Positions 1 to 9,139 of a stretch of DNA of 64,000 nucleotides are shown here, in pieces; the stretch's first letter is position 1, and every line of letters begins with the position of its first letter. The notes below the pieces were generated by a model that worked only from the letters and a program-made list of their open reading frames with translations, had not been told where the DNA came from and searched no databases. A program made the translations under genes and the position numbers. This DNA comes from Marivivens niveibacter. GTDB lineage: Bacteria; Pseudomonadota; Alphaproteobacteria; Rhodobacterales; Rhodobacteraceae. The stretch lies in NCBI RefSeq assembly GCF_002150005.2, contig NZ_MSPP01000003.1, forward strand, positions 1 through 64,000. The letters are read 5' to 3'.

Positions 1-70
<70 letters not shown>

Positions 71-117
71 AAATCATAAATTGACTTAAATAGCGGTTAT
101 CATCCAAGCTGTGGCCT

Positions 118-1203
118 ATGCTGTTTCTCGACATTGGTCATAATCCTTGGCTGGTTGCCACGTCATTTATCGTTGCGCTGGTGGCCGGTGCGACCGGTTT
201 GACGTTGACCAAAGATCTATCGAAAAAAACAGTCCTACAGAAAAAGTTGTCTGTCGCCATGGCTTCGATCGCTTTGGGTGGCGGCATTTGGTCCATGCAT
301 TTTGTTGGAATGCTTGGCCTGCAATTGCCCATTCTGTTTTATTATGATGCAGCTATCACTTTAGTGTCCGCTTTGATTGCTATTTTGATGGTCGCCATTG
401 CGCTGTTGATTTTGCATTTTCGGATGCGCACAACCGGCACCATCGTGTTTGCGGGTACGATTGTTGGTTTGGGCATCTTGGCAATGCATTACGTCGGTAT
501 GGCGGGGATGCAGATGTGCAGTGCTGTTTATACGCCTTTGGGGGTCATCAGCGCCTCGATACTGTCGATCCTTTTTTGCATTCTGGCCTTTAGTGTGGCC
601 TATAGCAAAAGAACCAACCGTAGCATTTTAACGGGCGCGATGTGCTTTGGTGTTGCGGTGTTTGCTGTCCATTTTCTGGCGATGGCTGGAACTAATTTTG
701 TCGCGGTCTCTGATGTAGTGGAATTCGGGCCTTCTATCAGCAATGAGGTGCTGGCGATTGGAGTGATCCTCTCTAGTTTCGTTCTGTTCGGCGGTTTTTT
801 GTGGGTCGGTTCTACGTTCATTGGATCGGTACCAACCGTAACAGCTCAGCCAGTTGGGCCTGTCGAACCTAAGCCGCAGGGACGTATCCCTTGTGAACGT
901 GAAGGTGCGAAGGTGTTCATTGCACCGGACGACGTCTTATTTGTCCGAGCTGATGGTCATTACACTCAGGTCTATTCTGGCGATACATCCTATTTTTGTA
1001 GCTGGCCCATCACAGAGGCGACCAAAAGGTTGTTGCAAGGGGGCTTTGTCAAAGTGCACCGCAGCTATTTGGTGAATCCATCAAAAGTCGCCCAGTTCGA
1101 GCGCGGCAAAGACAAAGGCCGCATTCGCTTTGGCGTCGAAGGCGTGCCCCCTGTCCCAGTGAGCCGGTCCCATTTAAAGGACACGACTGACGCGCTAGCG
1201 TAA
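118..1203 (+). CDS. coxC: MHYT-LytTR membrane-bound transcriptional regulator, CoxC-like
   Basis: A 361-residue protein with an N-terminal integral-membrane MHYT sensor module and a C-terminal LytTR DNA-binding domain. Three MHYT-type motifs are visible on membrane segments: MHF at residues 60-62, MHY at 123-125 and a degenerate VHF at 184-186. The family is thought to bind a metal or diatomic gas through these Met/His/Tyr residues. A Pro-rich linker (about 240-256) leads to the LytTR domain (about 258-361; FVRADGHYTQVY, KVHRSYLVNP). CoxC and CoxH of Oligotropha carboxidovorans have this architecture. Its place just upstream of coxMSL on the same strand supports a role as CO-responsive regulator of the cluster. 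The specific CO-sensing role is inferred. The ATG at 118 follows the tRNA by 47 bp. Confidence 0.85.
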   Translation: MLFLDIGHNPWLVATSFIVALVAGATGLTLTKDLSKKTVLQKKLSVAMASIALGGGIWSMHFVGMLGLQLPILFYYDAAITLVSALIAILMVAIALLILHFRMRTTGTIVFAGTIVGLGILAMHYVGMAGMQMCSAVYTPLGVISASILSILFCILAFSVAYSKRTNRSILTGAMCFGVAVFAVHFLAMAGTNFVAVSDVVEFGPSISNEVLAIGVILSSFVLFGGFLWVGSTFIGSVPTVTAQPVGPVEPKPQGRIPCEREGAKVFIAPDDVLFVRADGHYTQVYSGDTSYFCSWPITEATKRLLQGGFVKVHRSYLVNPSKVAQFERGKDKGRIRFGVEGVPPVPVSRSHLKDTTDALA

Positions 1204-1243
1204 CGCGTGGTGCAACTCGTGCGTTCAGCGGCGCATTTCGTGC

Positions 1244-1261
1244 AAAATAAGCGAAAATAAG
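1244..1261 (+). promoter_or_regulatory. Tandem direct repeat upstream of coxM, candidate regulator site
   Basis: AAAATAAG occurs twice (1244-1251 and 1254-1261), start to start 10 bp, one helical turn, in the 133-bp gap between the LytTR regulator gene and coxM. LytTR proteins bind imperfect direct repeats, so this is a plausible site. The assignment is inference; the repeat itself is plain. Confidence 0.35.
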
Positions 1262-1336
1262 TTGTTTTAGCGTGCCGCGGTATCCAGCGGCATGCAGCCT
1301 GATCCTACCCAGAACATCGCTTAGGGAGGAGAGGCA

Positions 1337-2188
1337 ATGATTCCAGGTGCGTTTGAATACCATCGTCCAAAGGACATGGAAGGCGTGCTGGCCGTGTTAC
1401 AAGAGCATGGCGACGACGCGCGGGTTATCGCTGGCGGTCACAGTTTAATCCCGATGATGAAACTGCGGATGGCCGACATTCCGCATTTGATCGACCTTCA
1501 GGACGTACAAGGCCTGAACAGCATCACCGTCGGCGACACGATCACCATCGGCGCAATGGTCACCCAACACCACATCATCGAAAACCATGCGCTAGCATCT
1601 GCTGCGCCGATCATGCGCGAAGCATCACTGCAGATTGCGGACCCGCAAGTGCGCTACATGGGCACAGTGGGCGGCAACGTCGCGAATGGCGATCCTGGCA
1701 ACGATATGCCGGGCCTGATGCAGTGTCTGGATGCGACCTTTACCTTGGTTGGGCCAGACGGTGAACGCGAAGTCGCAGCGCGCGATTTCTATGAGGCCGC
1801 ATATATGACCGACCGCGAAGACGAAGAGGTTCTGACCCAGGTCCGTTTCGACAAACCGCAGGGCGGTTTCGCTTATGAAAAACAGAAACGGAAAATCGGA
1901 GATTATGCGACCGCTGCGGCCGCTGTTCAGATCGTCAAAGACGGCGATACATGCGCATCGGCGTCGATAGCTATGACGAACCTAAGCGATACGCCGATCT
2001 ATTCCGAAGATGCCGGCGCCGCACTGGCCGGAACGACCGTTGATGATACCGCAATCGAGGCCGCAGTCGCCGCGATGCTGGGGGATATCGACCCGACCGA
2101 AGACAACCGCGGCCCCATCGAATTCAAACGCCATGCAGCCGCTGTGATCCTGCGCCGAGCGATCGCTCGCGCTTGGTCCCGCGCGTAA
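1337..2188 (+). CDS. coxM: Aerobic CO dehydrogenase medium (FAD) subunit CoxM
   Basis: The FAD-binding subunit (283 aa) of the Mo-Cu CO dehydrogenase, which passes electrons from the 2Fe-2S clusters of CoxS to the quinone pool. Both family FAD motifs are present: AGGHSLIPMMKLR near residue 32 and TVGGNVANGDPGNDMP near residue 111. The length is normal for CoxM (about 280-290 aa). The ATG at 1337 is preceded by a strong AGGAG ribosome site. It is first of the coxMSL structural genes; coxS starts 15 bp after its stop. Confidence 0.95.
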   Translation: MIPGAFEYHRPKDMEGVLAVLQEHGDDARVIAGGHSLIPMMKLRMADIPHLIDLQDVQGLNSITVGDTITIGAMVTQHHIIENHALASAAPIMREASLQIADPQVRYMGTVGGNVANGDPGNDMPGLMQCLDATFTLVGPDGEREVAARDFYEAAYMTDREDEEVLTQVRFDKPQGGFAYEKQKRKIGDYATAAAAVQIVKDGDTCASASIAMTNLSDTPIYSEDAGAALAGTTVDDTAIEAAVAAMLGDIDPTEDNRGPIEFKRHAAAVILRRAIARAWSRA

Positions 2189-2203
2189 TCGGAGGAGGAC
2201 GAT

Positions 2204-2698
2204 ATGGCGAAGAAAATGCACATCAAACTAACGGTGAATGGCCAAGAAGAGGAGTTTCTGGCCGAACCGCGTGAATTGCTGATCCACACCCTGCGCGAAC
2301 GCCTGAACATCACGGGCCCGCATATCGGGTGCGAAACATCGCACTGCGGGGCCTGCACGGTCACCGTAAACGGCAAATCGGTGAAATCCTGCACCATGTT
2401 CGTAGCCCAAGCCGACGGCGCGGATGTCACAACGATCGAAGGATTAGGCAGCCCTGATAACCTGCACGTGCTGCAACGCGCGTTTAAAGAAAACCATGGC
2501 CTGCAATGCGGGTTCTGTACGCCGGGGATGATCACCCGCGCGTCGAAATTGCTAGAGGAAAACCCGAACCCAACCGAAGAGGAAGTCCGCTTTGGTATGG
2601 CGGGGAATCTGTGTCGCTGCACGGGGTATCAGAACATCGTGAAATCGATCCTCGCGGCTGCGGCTGAACTCAACTCCGCAAAGGAGGCAGCAGAATGA
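2204..2698 (+). CDS. coxS: Aerobic CO dehydrogenase small (2Fe-2S) subunit CoxS
   Basis: A 164-residue iron-sulfur subunit that wires the Mo-Cu site of CoxL to the FAD of CoxM. All eight cluster cysteines are present: the plant-type ferredoxin set C43, C48, C51, C63 and the second set C102, C105, C137, C139 (CGFCTPGM ... CRCTGYQN). GGAGGA precedes the ATG at 2204. Its stop overlaps the coxL start (ATGA at 2695), indicating translational coupling. Family assignment is firm; the CO substrate follows from coxL. Confidence 0.95.
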   Translation: MAKKMHIKLTVNGQEEEFLAEPRELLIHTLRERLNITGPHIGCETSHCGACTVTVNGKSVKSCTMFVAQADGADVTTIEGLGSPDNLHVLQRAFKENHGLQCGFCTPGMITRASKLLEENPNPTEEEVRFGMAGNLCRCTGYQNIVKSILAAAAELNSAKEAAE

Positions 2699-5121
2699 AC
2701 AAGGAAATCACACGTCAGGAACGCGCCGACGCATTGGGCGGCATGGGCTGCAAACGCAAACGCGTCGAAGATGCCCGCTTCACCCAAGGCAAAGGCAACT
2801 ACGTGGACGATATCAAACTGCCTGGTATGCTGTTCGGCGATTTCGTTCGGTCGCCTTACGCTCATGCGCGGATTAAATCGATCAACACGGATCGCGCCAT
2901 GGCGCTGGACGGCGTTGTTGCTGTTCTAACGGCAGATGACCTGCGTCCGCTGGGTCTGCATTGGATGCCGACGCTGGCAGGCGATAAACAGATGGTTCTG
3001 GCAGACGGCAAGGTTCTGTTTCAGGGCCAGGAGGTAGCCTATGTCGTCGCCAAAGATCGCTATATCGCGGCGGATGCCGTCGAATTGGTCGATGTCGAAT
3101 ACGAAGAACTGCCCGTGGTCGTTGACCCGTTCGAGGCGCTGAAATCCGACACCGTCCTACGCGAAGATCTGGTCGCCGAAGACGGCAGCCTGCCCGACGG
3201 CGCCCATGGTCCGCGCAAACACCACAACCATATCTTTACATGGGAAGTGGGCGAAAAAGACGCGACTGAACAGGTGGTATCGGACGCTGCCGTCGTTGCC
3301 GAAGAAACCATGTATTACCATCGTACGCACCCATGCCCGCTGGAAACCTGCGGCTGCGTTGCATCGATGGACAAGGTGAATGGCAAACTGACGCTCTACG
3401 GCACATTCCAAGCGCCTCATGCGATCCGCACAGTGGTGAGCCTGATTTCCGGCATCGAAGAACACAACATCCGCGTTGTGTCCCCCGATATCGGCGGCGG
3501 CTTTGGGAACAAGGTTGGCGCGTATCCCGGCTATGTCTGTTCGGTCGTCGCCTCGATCGTGACGGGTGTGCCCGTCAAATGGATCGAAGACCGCATGGAA
3601 AACCTGATGACCACGGCCTTTGCCCGCGATTATTGGATGAAAGGCAAAATCGCCGCGACGCCAGAGGGTAAAATCACCGGCCTATGGTGCCATGTGACGG
3701 CGGACCACGGTGGCTTTGACGCCTGTGCGGATCCGACCAAATTCCCAGCGGGGTTCATGAACATCTGTACAGGTTCGTACGACATCCCAACGGCCTATCT
3801 GGCGGTTGATGGTGTCTACACGAACAAGGCGCCGGGCGGGGTCAGCTATCGCTGTTCGTTCCGCGTGACCGAAGCCGTCTATTTCATCGAACGCATGATC
3901 GAAGTGCTGGCGATTGAGCTAAATATGGATGCCGCCGAACTGCGGCGCATCAATTTCATCAAAAAGGACCAGTTCCCATATCAGTCTGCACTGGGCTGGG
4001 AATATGACAGCGGTGACTATCACACCGCATGGGACAAGGCGCTCAAGGCTGTGGACTATGAAGGCCTGCGCGCCGAGCAGGCCCAACGTGTCGAAGATTT
4101 CAAAGCAGGTAAAACACGCAAGCTGATGGGGATCGGCCTGACACACTTTACCGAAATCGTTGGCGCGGGGCCTGTGAAAAACTGTGACATCCTAGGGCTG
4201 GGAATGTTCGACAGCTGCGAAATCCGTATCCACCCGACAGGATCGGCTATTGCACGTCTGGGAACTATTTCCCAAGGTCAGGGTCACGCAACCACCTTTG
4301 CCCAAATTCTGGCAACGGAAATCGGTCTACCCGCCGATAACATCACGATCGAAGAAGGCGACACAGATACCGCGCCTTATGGTCTGGGCACCTATGGATC
4401 GCGGTCGACCCCAGTCGCGGGCGCGGCAACGGCCATGGCAGGACGCAAAATCCGCGCCAAGGCTCAGATGATCGCGGCCTACCTGCTAGAGGTCCACGAC
4501 GATGACGTGGAATTCGATGTGGATCGGTTCGTCGTCAAAGGTGCGCCTGAAAAGTTCAAGACGATGAAAGAAATCGCCTTTGCCGCCTATAATCAGGCCA
4601 TCCCAGGGATCGAACCAGGGCTAGAGGCGGTCAGCTACTATGATCCGCCCAACATGACCTATCCGTTCGGGGCCTATATCTGTGTCATGGATATTGATGT
4701 GGACACCGGCGTCACTGATATCCGCCGTTTTTATGCGTTGGATGATTGCGGCACGCGGATCAACCCGATGATCATCGAAGGTCAGGTTCATGGTGGTTTG
4801 ACCGAGGCTCTGGCCGTCGCACTGGGTCAGGAAATTGCCTATGACGACATGGGCAACGTCAAAACGGGGACGTTGATGGATTTCTTCCTGCCGACCGCAT
4901 GGGAAGTGCCGAACTACGAAACCGACCACACTGTGACGCCCAGCCCGCACCACCCAATCGGTGCCAAAGGCGTCGGCGAAAGCCCCCACGTCGGCGGCGT
5001 TCCATGTTTCTCAAACGCTGTGAACGATGCGTTCCGTGCCTTTGGTCTGCGCCATACGCACATGCCGCACGATCACTGGCGCATTTGGAAAACCGCGAAC
5101 GAACTGGGCCTGCACGGCTGA
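2695..5121 (+). CDS. coxL: Form I aerobic CO dehydrogenase large (Mo-Cu) subunit CoxL
   Basis: The catalytic subunit (808 aa) that oxidises CO to CO2 at a Cu-S-Mo site. Form I enzymes carry the active-site loop AYxCSFR; here it reads SYRCSFR (residues 384-390), with the Cu-binding Cys at 387. The catalytic Glu of GVGES is residue 762. The Q-loop region (IGGGFGNK, about 265) and the MCD-cofactor segments are intact, and length matches the family. The Cys marks a genuine CO dehydrogenase rather than a form II homologue (AYRGAGR). The only departure is Ala to Ser at the first motif position. It overlaps coxS by 4 bp; coxD follows after 54 bp. Confidence 0.96.
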   Translation: MNKEITRQERADALGGMGCKRKRVEDARFTQGKGNYVDDIKLPGMLFGDFVRSPYAHARIKSINTDRAMALDGVVAVLTADDLRPLGLHWMPTLAGDKQMVLADGKVLFQGQEVAYVVAKDRYIAADAVELVDVEYEELPVVVDPFEALKSDTVLREDLVAEDGSLPDGAHGPRKHHNHIFTWEVGEKDATEQVVSDAAVVAEETMYYHRTHPCPLETCGCVASMDKVNGKLTLYGTFQAPHAIRTVVSLISGIEEHNIRVVSPDIGGGFGNKVGAYPGYVCSVVASIVTGVPVKWIEDRMENLMTTAFARDYWMKGKIAATPEGKITGLWCHVTADHGGFDACADPTKFPAGFMNICTGSYDIPTAYLAVDGVYTNKAPGGVSYRCSFRVTEAVYFIERMIEVLAIELNMDAAELRRINFIKKDQFPYQSALGWEYDSGDYHTAWDKALKAVDYEGLRAEQAQRVEDFKAGKTRKLMGIGLTHFTEIVGAGPVKNCDILGLGMFDSCEIRIHPTGSAIARLGTISQGQGHATTFAQILATEIGLPADNITIEEGDTDTAPYGLGTYGSRSTPVAGAATAMAGRKIRAKAQMIAAYLLEVHDDDVEFDVDRFVVKGAPEKFKTMKEIAFAAYNQAIPGIEPGLEAVSYYDPPNMTYPFGAYICVMDIDVDTGVTDIRRFYALDDCGTRINPMIIEGQVHGGLTEALAVALGQEIAYDDMGNVKTGTLMDFFLPTAWEVPNYETDHTVTPSPHHPIGAKGVGESPHVGGVPCFSNAVNDAFRAFGLRHTHMPHDHWRIWKTANELGLHG

Positions 5122-5175
5122 TCGCAAATCGGGCGCGCGTTTGATCGCGCGCGCCCTGATGCATCGGATTTTGAT

Positions 5176-6051
5176 ATGACTTGGACTGATCTCAAAACTG
5201 CTTTGGCAGCACAGGACTATGTTGCCTCGGATGATCTGGCGGTTGCGTTGCATCTGGCGCTGTCGCTTGGCCGTCCTTTGTTGCTAGAGGGCGCAGCGGG
5301 CGTCGGTAAAACCGAAGTCGCGCGGGTGTTGTCGGCCGTCCGCGACACGTCCCTGATCCGTTTGCAATGCTACGAAGGCTTGGACGCGTCCCAAGCGATC
5401 TATGAATGGAATTACCAACGCCAGCTATTGGCGATCCGCGCCGCGTCAGAGGCGGGCGAGGCTGGCAAAACGGTCGAGGATCGCATCTTTTCCCGCGATT
5501 ACCTGATGGAGCGCCCGTTGTTGCAGGCGATCACTCAGGACGTGCCGCCCGTGTTGTTGATCGACGAAATCGACCGCGCCGACGAAGAATTCGAAGCGTT
5601 CTTGCTGGAAATCCTGGCTGATTTTCAGATTAGCATTCCCGAACTAGGGACTATTACTGCGGCCAGCAAACCGATTGTGATCCTGACGTCCAACGGCACC
5701 CGCGATTTGTCGGATGCGCTGCGCCGTCGGTGTCTGTTTGCCTATGTCGACTATCCTGATCCCGCGACCGAACTGGCGATCCTGCGGGCACGCTGCGCGG
5801 ATGTTGAAACGCATCTGGCCGAACAGATCATCGGTTTCGTTCAGGCCCTGCGCAAAGAGGATTTGGAAAAGACCCCCGGTATTGCCGAAATGCTGGATTT
5901 CGCTGCGGCCCTGATGGGGCTCGGAATTGCGGATCTGACGCAGGATCCTGCGGCCTTGCAGGCGACGATGGCGACATTGTTGAAAACGCAATCCGACCGC
6001 GCGCAAATCACGCCAGAAGTCACCGCGCGCATCGCGGGGAAAGCCGCATGA
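5176..6051 (+). CDS. coxD: CoxD, MoxR-type AAA+ ATPase for CO dehydrogenase maturation
   Basis: A 291-residue AAA+ protein of the MoxR type. Walker A is GAAGVGKT at 39-46, Walker B is VLLIDEID at 126-133, and the sensor 1 segment VILTSNGTRDLSD follows. In O. carboxidovorans CoxD works with CoxE to insert sulfur and then copper into the [CuSMoO2] site of CoxL. The ATPase class is seen directly; the role follows from known Cox biology and from position behind coxL. Its stop overlaps the coxE start (ATGA at 6048). Confidence 0.93.
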   Translation: MTWTDLKTALAAQDYVASDDLAVALHLALSLGRPLLLEGAAGVGKTEVARVLSAVRDTSLIRLQCYEGLDASQAIYEWNYQRQLLAIRAASEAGEAGKTVEDRIFSRDYLMERPLLQAITQDVPPVLLIDEIDRADEEFEAFLLEILADFQISIPELGTITAASKPIVILTSNGTRDLSDALRRRCLFAYVDYPDPATELAILRARCADVETHLAEQIIGFVQALRKEDLEKTPGIAEMLDFAAALMGLGIADLTQDPAALQATMATLLKTQSDRAQITPEVTARIAGKAA

Positions 6052-7226
6052 GCCGCGTGACGAAATTCGCCGCCCGCGATCCGGGGCCAGCCGCGCGAAT
6101 GGCGGGGTTTATGGCGCATCTGCGTGATAACGGCCTGCGTATCGGTGCGGCGGAAACGGACGTTGCATTAGCCGCGCTGGGGCGTGTTGATGCGGCGCGC
6201 CCTGACATGGCCCGCGCCGCGCTGCGTGCGGTTTGTACGGGCTGCAAAGACGACGCCCAACGGTTTGGCGCGTTGTTTGATGCCTTTTGGATGGATATAG
6301 GCCGCGTGCGGACCAAAACGATCCCGACCCAGACCTCGGGCAGCGACAGCATGCATTCGTCCCGCGACGCCAAGGGCGAAACCAACGATAGCGGCGGGCA
6401 AGCAAACGCCGCAGATACTGGCCAGGGCGAGGCTGACAGCGACGGCGAAGGCAAATTGATCGCCACCGATATCCGCAACCTGTCGCGCCGCGATCTGCGC
6501 GAACTGGTCCGCGCCGAAGACATCGCCGAAGCCGAAGAGGTCGCGCGGCGGTTAGGGCGGGCCATGCGCGATCGTAGGTCGCGCCGTCGTATTGCCGCCC
6601 GCAAAGGCGCGGGTCTGGATTTTCGCAAAACGATCCGTCGGTCGTTGTCCTCGGGCGGGGAACCGTTGCATCTGTTTCGTAAAAAACGCCCTGACCGTGA
6701 TCGCAAAATCGTGGCGATCTGTGATGTGTCGGGGTCCATGTCCGTCTACGCGCAGGTTTTTCTGGCCTTCATCGCGGGCCTGATGCGCAGCGATCCCAAA
6801 TCTGACGCCTATCTGTTCCACACCCGCCTTGTCCGCATCACCGAAGCACTGCGTGACAAAGACGCGATGCGCGCAATCGGTCGGCTATCTCTGATGGCGG
6901 ATGGGTTTGGGGGTGGGTCCAAAATCGGGGCCTGTCTGACGCTATTCAGCCAGACATACGCCCGCCGTTTTGTCGACGGTCGAACGGTCGTCCTGATTAT
7001 GTCGGACGGTTACGACACAGACCCAGAAGATCAGGTCGGCACAGCCTTGGCAGCGCTGCGCAAACGCGGCTGCCGCATTATTTGGCTGAACCCGCTGAAA
7101 GGCTGGCGCGATTACGAACCGGTCAGCGCGGGCATGGCGGCGGCGTTGCCGCATCTGGACCTGTTCTGCGCCGCGAATACCCTGGCCGATTTGGCCGCAT
7201 TGGAAACAGAGGTGACACGCCTATGA
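6048..7226 (+). CDS. coxE: CoxE, VWA-domain maturation partner of CoxD
   Basis: A 392-residue protein. The C-terminal half is a von Willebrand A domain with the MIDAS motif DVSGSMS at 226-232. The N-terminal half is low-complexity and charged, with an acidic Gly/Ser/Asp stretch (about 97-135) and an Arg-rich stretch (about 167-220). MoxR ATPases usually pair with a VWA protein, and CoxD/CoxE is such a pair in copper insertion into CO dehydrogenase. It overlaps both neighbours by ATGA (6048 and 7223), so coxD-coxE-xdhC are probably translationally coupled. Confidence 0.92.
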   Translation: MSRVTKFAARDPGPAARMAGFMAHLRDNGLRIGAAETDVALAALGRVDAARPDMARAALRAVCTGCKDDAQRFGALFDAFWMDIGRVRTKTIPTQTSGSDSMHSSRDAKGETNDSGGQANAADTGQGEADSDGEGKLIATDIRNLSRRDLRELVRAEDIAEAEEVARRLGRAMRDRRSRRRIAARKGAGLDFRKTIRRSLSSGGEPLHLFRKKRPDRDRKIVAICDVSGSMSVYAQVFLAFIAGLMRSDPKSDAYLFHTRLVRITEALRDKDAMRAIGRLSLMADGFGGGSKIGACLTLFSQTYARRFVDGRTVVLIMSDGYDTDPEDQVGTALAALRKRGCRIIWLNPLKGWRDYEPVSAGMAAALPHLDLFCAANTLADLAALETEVTRL

Positions 7227-8002
7227 CCCCAGCAGAAGTTTTATCAGACGATCTGGCAGTAGCGGCGTCGCGACTGCGGGCGAATGCCGAACCATTTGCG
7301 TTTGCCACAATTGTCCGTACCGCAGGCGCGACGGCTGCCAAGCCGGGAGCGCGAGCGTTGATCGCGGCAGATGGCACGATTTTGCAGGGGTTTTTAGGGG
7401 GCAGCTGTACGCGTGGCGCGGTCAAACGTGCGGCAATAGCTGCATTTGAAACAGGCCAGCCGCAGTTGATTTCAGTCGCCCCCGAAGATGAATTGGCCGC
7501 CAAAGGCGTGACAGCGGGCACGAATGCGGATGGGATCACCTATGCCCGAAACGGGTGCCCATCGCGTGGCACCATCGATGTGTTCATAGAGCCATGTTTG
7601 CCGCAGCCTATGCTGGTTGTTTTGGGCGCGTCCCCAGTGGCGCAGTCAATGTCGAAATTGGGCCCTCAGTTTGGTTGGGTCGTTGCGGATGCAGTGCCTA
7701 GTGATTGCAGCGGTCGTTTCACAGCCATTGTTATTGCGACCCAAGGCCAAGGCGATTTGGCGGCCCTGAAAGAGGCAATTGCCGCGCAGCCACGGCATAT
7801 TTCCTTTGTTGGATCACACAGAAAATACGCGGCCCTTTCGGAAAAATTGGCGACCGAGGATATGGATCAGGACAAAATCCGGTCTGTCCGCGCGCCTGCT
7901 GGTTTGGACATCGGCGCAGTCACCCCCGAAGAGATAGCGTTGTCGATCATGGCCGAACTGACTGCGGTGCGCCGCGCGGTGAAAACGCAGGTGCCGGCAT
8001 GA
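7223..8002 (+). CDS. XdhC/CoxI family protein, molybdenum-cofactor maturation
   Basis: A 259-residue XdhC-family protein: an N-terminal XdhC/CoxI domain (about 20-80, with FLGGSCTRGAVK around the conserved Cys) and a C-terminal Rossmann-like XdhC_C domain (VVLGASPVAQSM near 135). XdhC binds Mo cofactor and promotes its sulfuration before insertion into xanthine-dehydrogenase-family enzymes; CoxL belongs to that family. The start at 7223 overlaps the coxE stop. A frame-open extension to 7082 lies inside coxE and is not needed. It corresponds to coxF or coxI; sequence inspection alone does not decide which, because a second XdhC-family gene lies at 9132. Confidence 0.88.
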   Translation: MTPAEVLSDDLAVAASRLRANAEPFAFATIVRTAGATAAKPGARALIAADGTILQGFLGGSCTRGAVKRAAIAAFETGQPQLISVAPEDELAAKGVTAGTNADGITYARNGCPSRGTIDVFIEPCLPQPMLVVLGASPVAQSMSKLGPQFGWVVADAVPSDCSGRFTAIVIATQGQGDLAALKEAIAAQPRHISFVGSHRKYAALSEKLATEDMDQDKIRSVRAPAGLDIGAVTPEEIALSIMAELTAVRRAVKTQVPA

Positions 8003-8673
8003 TGCGGTTTGATGCGATTATTCTGGCTGCAGGACTGTCATTGCGAATGGGCGCGCACAATAAGCTGCTGATGGATTGGCATGGCACCCCGATTATCAGG
8101 CGCGTTGTGCAAACTTATCTGGATAGCATCGGCCCGAACATTACGGTCGTGACGGGATTTGAATCTGACCTCGTCCGCAGGGCGCTGGATGGTTTGCCCG
8201 TTCAGTTTCATCACAATCCCTGCTTTGCAGATGGGCAGCAGTCTTCGGTGATGGCCGGGCTTTCGGTTCCCAGCGACGCCGATGCAACGCTGATGGGGTT
8301 GGGGGACCAGCCACTGCTCACGGCCTCTGCGCTATGCGATTTGATGACGGCCTACCAGATTGCAGATACGTCCAAGATCGCTTTTGCCGTTCGCGGCGAT
8401 GAACGCGGTAACCCGACGATCATTCCGGCCCCAAAGCGCAGCCTGATTGCAGCAGACAAGGCACGGCCAGGGTGCCGCAAATTCATCAACGACAATCCAC
8501 ATTTGGTGACCCGTATCCCGATGCAATCGGATGGGTTTTTCACCGATATCGACACCCCAGAATCCTACGCGTTGCACGTCCGCACCCCCGTTTTGGGGCG
8601 GATCAAAAGGCTGCTTTCACTATCGCCGGATCAGGCGGATCAGCTCGCGCGCATTAAATTTCCTTGTTGCTAA
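7999..8673 (+). CDS. mocA: MocA-type molybdenum cofactor cytidylyltransferase
   Basis: A 224-residue nucleotidyltransferase (MobA/MocA fold). The N-terminal GTP/CTP loop LAAGLSLRMG has the nearby Lys of NKLL, and the signature GLGDQP lies near residue 99. MocA makes molybdopterin cytosine dinucleotide, the form of cofactor used by CO dehydrogenase, so its placement in the cox cluster fits exactly. The last 30 residues (LLSLSPDQADQLARIKF) form an extra helical tail. The start at 7999 gives ATGATG and overlaps the previous stop by 4 bp. Purine or pyrimidine preference cannot be settled by eye; CTP is inferred from context. Confidence 0.88.
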   Translation: MMRFDAIILAAGLSLRMGAHNKLLMDWHGTPIIRRVVQTYLDSIGPNITVVTGFESDLVRRALDGLPVQFHHNPCFADGQQSSVMAGLSVPSDADATLMGLGDQPLLTASALCDLMTAYQIADTSKIAFAVRGDERGNPTIIPAPKRSLIAADKARPGCRKFINDNPHLVTRIPMQSDGFFTDIDTPESYALHVRTPVLGRIKRLLSLSPDQADQLARIKFPCC

Positions 8674-8686
8674 GAAAGGACCACCA

Positions 8687-9139
8687 ATGGAACTCTCAGA
8701 CGAAATTAGAATTTCAGCACCCAAAGATCAGGTTTACGCTGCGTTGAACGATCCCGATGTCCTGCAAAAATGCATTCCGGGATGCGAAGAATTGATTAAA
8801 CATTCGGATACCGAACTAGAGGCCAAGGTGCTGCTGAAGGTCGGACCGGTCAAAGCCCGCTTTGGCGGGAACGTGGAGTTGAATACCGAAGGCGCTCCCG
8901 ATCAGTTTTCATTAACCGGTCAGGGGAATGGCGGTGCGGCGGGCCACGCCAAAGGCGGCGCTGATGTCACCTTGATTGCGGATGGGGATGAAACAATTCT
9001 ACGCTATGATGCCAAGGCTGAAATTGGTGGAAAGCTGGCCCAATTAGGCAGCCGTTTGATCCAAAGCACGGCGAAAAAGCTAGCGGCGAAGTTTTTCAAA
9101 TCCTTTGCCGAAGTGATGGAAGAGGAAAAAGTTGCCTGA
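8687..9139 (+). CDS. coxG: CoxG, SRPBCC-fold CO dehydrogenase accessory protein
   Basis: A 150-residue protein of the CoxG family (SRPBCC/START fold). The family N-terminus is recognisable (ISAPKDQVYAALNDPDVLQK, then CIPGCEEL), followed by the LTGQGNGGAAGHAKGGA region. CoxG has been linked to membrane attachment or quinone transfer for CO dehydrogenase and related Mo hydroxylases. The ATG at 8687 has AAGGA upstream. The protein ends with a charged, helix-prone tail (KFFKSFAEVMEEEKVA). Its 3' end overlaps the TTG start of the next gene. Confidence 0.9.
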   Translation: MELSDEIRISAPKDQVYAALNDPDVLQKCIPGCEELIKHSDTELEAKVLLKVGPVKARFGGNVELNTEGAPDQFSLTGQGNGGAAGHAKGGADVTLIADGDETILRYDAKAEIGGKLAQLGSRLIQSTAKKLAAKFFKSFAEVMEEEKVA

